Assembly: GCA_002368865.1 (NCBI GenBank)
Contig: DFDT01000042.1
Location: 1-29,286, forward strand
Direction of reading: 5' to 3'
Length of the DNA stretch: 29,286 nucleotides
Source of the DNA: Lachnospiraceae bacterium UBA3821
GTDB lineage: Bacteria > Bacillota > Clostridia > Lachnospirales > Lachnospiraceae
Below are positions 24,032 to 29,286 of this stretch, piece after piece; the first letter of the stretch is position 1, and the number at the start of each line of letters is the position of its first letter. The position numbers and the translations under genes are program-made. The notes beneath the pieces are model-generated. The model did not search any database, was not told the origin of the DNA, and saw only the letters and a program-made list of their open reading frames with translations.

Positions 24032-25792
24032 TCAGCCGATCAATTCTGCGATTTCCTGCTGTTCCAATACCCGGCACTTTTGTTCACCGATCTGATAGAC
24101 TCGCGTACACGCCCGCAATACGGTAGGTCTGTGCGTGGTCACAATACAGGTTCTGGGATATCTGTCCTGCATGATATTCTGCAGTACCTGCTGCTCCGTC
24201 CCCGCATCCAAAGCCGACGTAGCCTCATCCAGCAGCAGGATCGGAGACTGCCGCAGGATTGCTCTGGCAATAGAAAGTCTCTGCGCCTGTCCTTCTGAAA
24301 ATCCACCGCCCCGTTCTTTGATCTCACTATAGATCCCATCCGGCAGCTTCTGTACAAATTTCCAGGCGCATGCCGCCTTCAGTGCGTCTATGATCTCCTC
24401 ATCCGTGGCATCTTCCTTGACATTCCGCATATTCTCCGCGATTGTCCCGGAAAACATGGTATTTCCCTGCGGCACATAAGAAATCAGCTGTCTGACGGAA
24501 GCAGTAAGCGGCATATCCTGCCCGCCTCCTCCGGCAATGATCCTCACCTGTCCCTCTCCAGGCAGAACCAATGCTAACAAGAGCCGCAGCATGGTCGTCT
24601 TTCCCTCCCCGGAGGGTCCTACCAGCGCCACGATCTCATGGGGATGCGCCTCCAGCGATACCCCCGAAAACACCCGGTTCCCGTTAAAATATGCATAGGA
24701 TACATCCTCCACGGAAATTCCCAGACCATCCTTCGCGTGGAGCCGGAAAAAATCTTTTACTGCTTCTTTCTGCGCAAAATCCTCTCTGGGAAGCTCCACA
24801 ATATCCATCAGTCTGGCAGCCGATGTGGTCAGCGAGATTGCCGTGGGCACAAGAGACAACAGACTGTTTAGCGTTCCCGTCAACGTTGCGGACAGGGATA
24901 AAAACATCGTCATTGTACCGTAACTGATAGCACCGGTCCACACCCGGAAAATTCCCCAGCCATAAGATGCATAGGATACACACATACCGATAAACGTCAT
25001 GACGAGAAAGATCAAAACCGATATCTTCTGATAATTCATCCGCATGGAGATATATTCCTTCTGCAGCTCCTGTAATCGCCGGGTATAGAGGTGGATCATA
25101 TCAAATGCTTTGATGGTCTGCACATTGGAAAATGCCTCCTGATTGAATCCGGACATCTTGGCATTCATGACCGAGCTTCTCATATTTGTCTTCTGCATCT
25201 TGGCTGTCAGCCTGCGGGAGAAGAATAATGTCACAGGCATGCTCAACAGCGCAATGGCTGCGAACGTAGCATCATAATGTACCACCATGATCAATGCTCC
25301 GGCAAAACGAAACAGATAAATAATAAAATTAGGGATGAAATTCAGCACTCCGGACGCAATATTGGAAGCATCCGATCCCCATCTTGCCAGAAGGTCTCCG
25401 GTATGGTACTGATCCAGAGACTCCCAATCGGTCTCCAGTATTTTCTCGAAAATATCCGCCTTGATATCTGCATCCACCTTCAGATTGATCTTCGTGGAAA
25501 CATAATTAGAAATCTGCGACGTAAATGTACTGCCCAGGTTCATGCCGATCATCATACAGAATGTCCAGATCAACTGCCCTGTCTCATGTCCGGTCACGAT
25601 ATCCACCAGGCTCTTGGATACCAGACTTCCCACCAGGGAGAGAACTGTCCCCATGATTCCCAGCAATGTATACAGGATCATTGCCTTCCAATGCTGCTTT
25701 CCATACCCCGCGATCCACACTACCCTGCGCCACAATTGCCCTATATTTTGTTTTTGTGAGAGATATCCCGCGATTTTTCGTATCCTGCCCAT
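24032..25792 (-). CDS. ABC exporter (fused permease and ATPase)
   Basis: A 586-residue half-transporter with six membrane helices in the first 325 residues and an ATPase domain. Walker A is VGPSGEGKTT (391-400), the signature is FSEGQ (498-502, in place of LSGGQ), Walker B is ILLLDEATSALD and the switch histidine is in TTHRP. It has no C39 peptidase domain, consistent with the separate S26 peptidase nearby. GGAAGG precedes the ATG. It lies downstream of the precursor terminator, so it is probably expressed by read-through at a lower level. The likely cargo is the modified substrate. Confidence 0.94.
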   Translation of the reverse strand: MGRIRKIAGYLSQKQNIGQLWRRVVWIAGYGKQHWKAMILYTLLGIMGTVLSLVGSLVSKSLVDIVTGHETGQLIWTFCMMIGMNLGSTFTSQISNYVSTKINLKVDADIKADIFEKILETDWESLDQYHTGDLLARWGSDASNIASGVLNFIPNFIIYLFRFAGALIMVVHYDATFAAIALLSMPVTLFFSRRLTAKMQKTNMRSSVMNAKMSGFNQEAFSNVQTIKAFDMIHLYTRRLQELQKEYISMRMNYQKISVLIFLVMTFIGMCVSYASYGWGIFRVWTGAISYGTMTMFLSLSATLTGTLNSLLSLVPTAISLTTSAARLMDIVELPREDFAQKEAVKDFFRLHAKDGLGISVEDVSYAYFNGNRVFSGVSLEAHPHEIVALVGPSGEGKTTMLRLLLALVLPGEGQVRIIAGGGGQDMPLTASVRQLISYVPQGNTMFSGTIAENMRNVKEDATDEEIIDALKAACAWKFVQKLPDGIYSEIKERGGGFSEGQAQRLSIARAILRQSPILLLDEATSALDAGTEQQVLQNIMQDRYPRTCIVTTHRPTVLRACTRVYQIGEQKCRVLEQQEIAELIG

Positions 25793-25830
25793 TCCGATCC
25801 CTTCCAGAATGACTTTTATTCATCCAATCG

Positions 25831-25862
25831 AAAAACAGCACCACCTGCTCTGCAGGCGGTGC
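25831..25862 (-). terminator. Terminator after the leader-bearing substrate gene
   Basis: On the minus strand GCACCGCCTGC pairs with GCAGGTGGTGC around a 3-base loop and is followed by TGTTTTT. It ends the substrate transcript 28 bases after its stop codon and lies ahead of the exporter gene. Confidence 0.92.
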
Positions 25863-25889
25863 CATCTCTTTTCTTCTGTCTCGCTCAGA

Positions 25890-26363
25890 TCAATCATATA
25901 TACCGTGTACATTTACCTGATGCGTACATTCAATTGTATAATAAGTCGTGGTCAATGTCTTATAATCCTCATTGTCCGTCCATACCTTCAACAGCGTATT
26001 GAAATTGTCTCCCGAGCCGTAAGAATTTCCGTGGGACGCTCTGGTCAGGATAACCGTAGCTCCGTTCACCTGCGCGCTAAAGCCCTCAAACTCCACCGCC
26101 GTAACAGGTCTGCTGAATACGATCGTAATCTTTGTCTCCGAAGAAATATGCTGTGCCGCCGTGTTGTGATTTGCCTGAACACGGAATGTACAATAACCGC
26201 CCGCATCACTCTGACCCGGCTGAACATCAATGGTCCAGCAGTTTGAGTCGCTCTCGTAACCAACCTCTGTCTCCGTACCCGGCTCTGTCGCCCCACTGGC
26301 TGCATAAATACCCTCTGCCAGATCCTCATACTGCAATATTACAGGACTTTCATAATTTTTCAT
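25890..26363 (-). CDS. Candidate modified/exported substrate protein with RiPP-like leader
   Basis: A 157-residue product beginning MKNYESPVI, then LQYEDLAEGIYAASGA. The Y4-x-x-P7-x-I9 pattern matches the YxxPxL motif by which lasso leaders bind their PqqD-like RRE. Small residues at 21-25 (AASGA) would suit a signal-peptidase-type cut. There is no hydrophobic core, so it is not an ordinary Sec signal. The rest is rich in Ser, Thr and beta-strand pattern, with cysteines at 42, 58 and 146, and ends VNVHGIYD; a secreted beta-sandwich, faintly CBM2-like, is plausible. ATG 26363 follows AGAGG by 8 bases; a GTG at 26372 overlaps that site. Its own promoter and terminator suggest high expression. 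Confidence 0.75.
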   Translation of the reverse strand: MKNYESPVILQYEDLAEGIYAASGATEPGTETEVGYESDSNCWTIDVQPGQSDAGGYCTFRVQANHNTAAQHISSETKITIVFSRPVTAVEFEGFSAQVNGATVILTRASHGNSYGSGDNFNTLLKVWTDNEDYKTLTTTYYTIECTHQVNVHGIYD

Positions 26364-26410
26364 AACAAACACCTCTCCTCAAAAATGTTCAACGACATCA
26401 CTCCATTTAA

Positions 26411-26439
26411 AAATTATCACATAATTTTCTTTGTGTCAA
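26411..26439 (-). promoter_or_regulatory. Promoter of the leader-bearing substrate gene
   Basis: On the minus strand a perfect TTGACA (26434-26439) overlaps the stop codon of the upstream transferase gene. The -10 region is TGTGATAATTT; TAATTT gives a 17-base spacer and GATAAT a 15-base one. The start codon is 47 bases downstream. Confidence 0.7.
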
Positions 26440-27668
26440 CGTTCCTGTCGAAATAACTGCAAATTTTTTATCAGCTTACCCCTCTGTCCCGCCGTTTTCA
26501 GCACTGCTCCCAGAGAAACACCGCGGATCCGGTGATTGTTGATCAGAAAGCGCGCAAGCGTCATCCCCCACAACACCGGCCAAAGCAGAAAACACTTTCC
26601 TGCCTTCGGATAGTTCAAATACATCTGGTGATGAAACTCTCTGGCAAAATCCAAAGGGCTGTTTCCCCGAAGCGCCACCATGCGGTCTTTTGAAGTCTTC
26701 CCGAATTCCTCTGCAGCCAGGATTTCCTCCAGGAATGCTTCCGTGGAAAGTCCGGTGTCTGGCTTCATAAAAGCAATCCGCCCTGCGGGAAGACCCAGAT
26801 ATCGCACACAGGTAAGGCTCACCAGATCAGAAAATTTCTTGATCCCGCAGGACCTGACCAGCTCCAGATACTCCTTCTGCACGGCAGGCTCCGTTTCCCG
26901 ATTCCATAGCACCACCCAGTCGCATAATAACTTCAATCCGAAACCGGCGCGCAGAAAATGCTGCAGCATATGCAGCAGTAACTCATACGCATGATATGCC
27001 CGATCCGGAATCTCAAGCGGCAGTTCCATCACCCGTACTGTCTCCGTATGCTCCGACAGCTGCGATACCTGCTGCTCCAACAGCGCATTGACTTTTCTAT
27101 CGTCAAACGGCTCTGCCAGCATGGTATGAATCTCCACCTCGATTTCAGGCCTTCCCTTCTCTGCCGGAAGACAATACACGATATGATGCAGCGAGGGCTG
27201 CCACTCTTTTCTCCGAAATCCCAGCTGTTCCAGGCACTGAGCCGCTTGCTCCAATTCTTCCGCATGCAGCAAAAGCAGATCAATATCACCGCTTTTGCGG
27301 AGCTCCGGCACCGCATAGAAGGAGGCCGTTGCCGCTCCTTTCAGCAAAACCGTCCGTACTCCTTCCATCTTCAACGCCTGCTGAACCTGCCAGGACAAAT
27401 ACAGCAGTCTGTAATTCTGCCTCACCACGACCTGTGAAAGCTGCTCCGCCCGCAGAATCGTCTCTTGGGGAAGCTCGCACATCCGAAAGTCCTCATAGAT
27501 CAAAGAAATCACTCCATGCCTGGCTGCCATTTCCACCAATGCTTCCCAATCGCAGTCGCCATCCTGCGTCGCCCCTTTCTCACGTTCTCCCTCCACGGTC
27601 CGTGCCTGCAATGCGCCCGCAAGCAGCGATAGCAGCCTGTCACATTCGGGCTTTTGCTCCTTTTCCAT
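26436..27668 (-). CDS. NTP_transf_5-type nucleotidyltransferase family protein
   Basis: The 410-residue protein carries the PF14907-like core: LLKGAATASFYAVPELRKSGDIDLLL (residues 108-133), with GDID supplying the metal-binding acids, and a later 'EVEIHTML' as the third-acid region. The C-terminal half is helical. Homologues accompany lasso and other peptide clusters, and in a paeninodin-like system such an enzyme was linked to adding hexoses to a phosphorylated peptide. ATG 27668 is 5 bases after the Stealth-type gene stop, with its GGAGG inside that gene, so the two are coupled. It precedes the substrate gene. Confidence 0.87.
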   Translation of the reverse strand: MEKEQKPECDRLLSLLAGALQARTVEGEREKGATQDGDCDWEALVEMAARHGVISLIYEDFRMCELPQETILRAEQLSQVVVRQNYRLLYLSWQVQQALKMEGVRTVLLKGAATASFYAVPELRKSGDIDLLLLHAEELEQAAQCLEQLGFRRKEWQPSLHHIVYCLPAEKGRPEIEVEIHTMLAEPFDDRKVNALLEQQVSQLSEHTETVRVMELPLEIPDRAYHAYELLLHMLQHFLRAGFGLKLLCDWVVLWNRETEPAVQKEYLELVRSCGIKKFSDLVSLTCVRYLGLPAGRIAFMKPDTGLSTEAFLEEILAAEEFGKTSKDRMVALRGNSPLDFAREFHHQMYLNYPKAGKCFLLWPVLWGMTLARFLINNHRIRGVSLGAVLKTAGQRGKLIKNLQLFRQER

Positions 27669-27673
27669 CTCTA

Positions 27674-28693
27674 TTAAACCTCCGCCTCTCTCTCAAAGGA
27701 AGACCGTCCCGGCAGTCTGGCTTCGAAGGCCTCCCGCACCTCCCGCTCCACCTCGGACACATCCCTGGGCAGCCCTGTGTCATTGATGCACAACACCCGG
27801 CATCCTCCGTTCCGGATCTCATGAAGAAGCTTTCCGTTTCCGCCCCGATCCTGCAACTCATAATAGCGGAATGCGCTCTGCACATTACATGGCACAAACT
27901 GCCCGGAAAGCTTCTGCCACTCACGGAACAGATATTGATTCACATCCGAATCCTCGCGAAACCGGTTTCCGCCCAGACTTTCCAGAAATTCTCTCTCCTT
28001 TTCCCAGACCGTCTCATAAGTACTGCGCAGCAAGGGAGAAGGCCCATGCACCGTATAAAGTCCTGACAACTGCGGATAACATAGTTCCAGCAGATTATAA
28101 AAGAAATAGAGGGGCGGATATCCCACATGCAGGAATTGTCCCGGGTGCGCCCGAAAGCAATCTCTTTTTCGAAAATATTTTGCCAACACCAGCATGTTGT
28201 TCAAGAATAAATGCGACATTCCCGGATTCTGCGGGTTTGCCACCACAGGCTGCAGCGCCAGCAGATCGCAGGGCATTCCGTCGCGGAAATAATCCTTGGG
28301 CGATACTTTTCCCATCAAAAACATATCGTCATTGAAAAGCACAAACTTCTCGGCAAGCCCGGGAATCCGGTGCAGATACCGTTCGATCAGCGAACTGTTG
28401 AAGACCGGCAAAAGCTCCTGCGGCAGAAAATCTTCATGTCGCACAATATGAAGCTTTGAATGATCCGTTTCCAGCCACCCGGGCAAATGTCCCCAGGTAA
28501 CAAAATGCACCTTCCGCACCCAGGGCGCATACTTTTCCACACCCCTGAACCAATACCTCATCCACCCCCAGTTTCGATAACGCTCTGGTCTGTCCCCATA
28601 ATCGGAATGTGCCCTATATTTTTTCTTTGTGTCCTGCCAGGCTTCGTCCTCGCCGTCCACCCAGGTCACTACAAAATCAATTTCCTCCGACAT
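27674..28693 (-). CDS. Stealth-type sugar-phosphate transferase
   Basis: Stealth proteins transfer sugar-1-phosphate groups in capsule and related polymers. Conserved region 1 is IDFVVTWVDG (5-14). Region 2 is recognisable as YRNWGWMRYWFRGVEKYAPW, 'RHEDFLPQE', 'VFNSSLIERYLHRIPGL' and FVLFNDDMF (117-125). Regions 3/4 appear in 'HVGYPPLYFF' and 'EDSDVNQYLFREW'. At 339 residues it is complete and has no membrane segment. ATG 28693 follows AGAGGG by 5 bases. It is coupled to the nucleotidyltransferase gene, which suggests phosphosugar transfer to the locus's substrate or to a surface polymer. Confidence 0.92.
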   Translation of the reverse strand: MSEEIDFVVTWVDGEDEAWQDTKKKYRAHSDYGDRPERYRNWGWMRYWFRGVEKYAPWVRKVHFVTWGHLPGWLETDHSKLHIVRHEDFLPQELLPVFNSSLIERYLHRIPGLAEKFVLFNDDMFLMGKVSPKDYFRDGMPCDLLALQPVVANPQNPGMSHLFLNNMLVLAKYFRKRDCFRAHPGQFLHVGYPPLYFFYNLLELCYPQLSGLYTVHGPSPLLRSTYETVWEKEREFLESLGGNRFREDSDVNQYLFREWQKLSGQFVPCNVQSAFRYYELQDRGGNGKLLHEIRNGGCRVLCINDTGLPRDVSEVEREVREAFEARLPGRSSFEREAEV

Positions 28694-28723
28694 AGTCACC
28701 CTCTTGTTCTTCTCATAACTGAT

Positions 28724-29286
28724 CTATTCAATCGCCAACTGATACAGACAATCCGGATTCTGTCTGAAATAATAGCAGACAAAGTCATCATCCTCATAAT
28801 AGGTATGAAGCTCTCCCGGATACAGCTTTTCAAAATCATTGCACCACTTCTGCAGACAGGACTCCACCAGCATTCGGGAATAAAGAGAGGTATATGCCCT
28901 GGATGAAATCGGATATCTGTAAAAAGACGACTTTGCCAGCTCCGGTGAGATCGTACCGTTGATGATCCGGTTTCCTTCACTGACCGGCACCTCATAATAC
29001 TGCGTATAGCTTGACCTCGCCAGCCATGCCGGGCCTGTGAAAAAGTGATTTTGTCCATATTGTATCGGGTGTTTCTCCACATAGAGGAATACATATTCCG
29101 TAGGCAGAACATAGTCCTCCTCCGCCATCTCATTCACAAACCGGATCGCCTCCTCATGATAGCCGTACTGAATCATGTGATACAGCTCATCCACGGTGGA
29201 AATAACGGTATAACTGTATGGTTCCATTGTCCGGTTCAGCTTGTCCGTAACCAGCACAGCGCCGTTGTATCTGGAGAGTTCAAAAT
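28724..29286 (-). CDS. Unidentified protein, C-terminal part only
   Basis: The reading frame is open to the right edge of the window, so only the last 187 or so residues are seen. They begin FELSRYNGAVLVTDKLNRTM and end DDDFVCYYFRQNPDCLYQLAIE. The segment is soluble and aromatic-rich with no membrane helix. It could be the extracytoplasmic tail of a large membrane protein such as a GT-C glycosyltransferase, but I do not recognise a family. Its stop lies 30 bases before the Stealth-type start, so it is probably in the same operon. Confidence 0.7.
   Translation of the reverse strand, partial: FELSRYNGAVLVTDKLNRTMEPYSYTVISTVDELYHMIQYGYHEEAIRFVNEMAEEDYVLPTEYVFLYVEKHPIQYGQNHFFTGPAWLARSSYTQYYEVPVSEGNRIINGTISPELAKSSFYRYPISSRAYTSLYSRMLVESCLQKWCNDFEKLYPGELHTYYEDDDFVCYYFRQNPDCLYQLAIE

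Noticed and set aside
24018..24044. Terminator between the convergent kinase and exporter genes
   Set aside because: TTGATC/GATCAA gives only a 6-base stem of low GC without a following T-run on either strand.
22316..27668. Lasso peptide biosynthetic cluster
   Set aside because: The kinase, RRE, transferase and exporter fit, but there is no asparagine-synthetase-like cyclase or transglutaminase-like B2 peptidase, and the substrate is a 157-residue protein with no short core peptide.

Overview
The window looks like a chromosomal segment of a spore-forming, probably motile member of the Lachnospiraceae (Clostridia). The evidence is Firmicutes-style ribosome binding sites, a GntR-ispE pair, a clostridial three-domain SPOCS (DUF3794)/LysM spore-coat protein, class 1B pyrD/pyrK, a membrane-anchored MurF-like ligase, and a flagellar-sigma-like -10 box. 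This assignment rests on family recognition only. Nearly all genes are on the minus strand. No rRNA, tRNA, IS element or CRISPR array was seen. No gene-free stretch exceeds about 240 bases.

Layout. 1-991: start of a GntR regulator and ispE (minus). 1228-1848: a conserved protein of unknown role (plus), possibly under SigD control. 1913-5317: SPOCS/LysM protein, then pyrD and pyrK. 5364-6817: an AAA_14/DUF4143 ATPase with its own promoter and three upstream 32-bp-phased repeats. 6843-9676: a DUF975 membrane protein with a VanR/VanS-type two-component system. 9787-14411: DUF6056 membrane protein, pyrC, acetyltransferase and MATE exporter, probably one operon behind a near-consensus promoter. 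14508-15790: a PrcB-like lipoprotein divergent from plsC. 15800-21294: a cell-wall operon (alpha/beta hydrolase, murF-like, ddl, VanX-type dipeptidase, membrane protein). 21346-22191: a DUF2225 zinc-ribbon protein.

22316-29286 is the most interesting part. It reads as a peptide or small-protein modification and export locus. Its parts are a SipW-like S26 peptidase, a PqqD-like domain fused to an HPr-kinase-like domain, an ABC exporter, a 157-residue secreted-type protein with a short leader containing a YxxPxI motif, an NTP_transf_5 nucleotidyltransferase, a Stealth-type sugar-phosphate transferase, and the end of an unidentified protein. The substrate gene has its own promoter and terminator, so it is probably expressed well above its neighbours.

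By analogy with paeninodin-type lasso clusters (RRE domain, HPr-kinase homologue, nucleotidyltransferase, ABC transporter), I infer that a leader-guided kinase phosphorylates the substrate, that the transferases may add sugar-phosphate groups, and that the product is cleaved and exported. No lasso cyclase, B2-type peptidase, radical SAM or LanM-type enzyme is present in the window. If real, the system would therefore differ from known RiPP classes.
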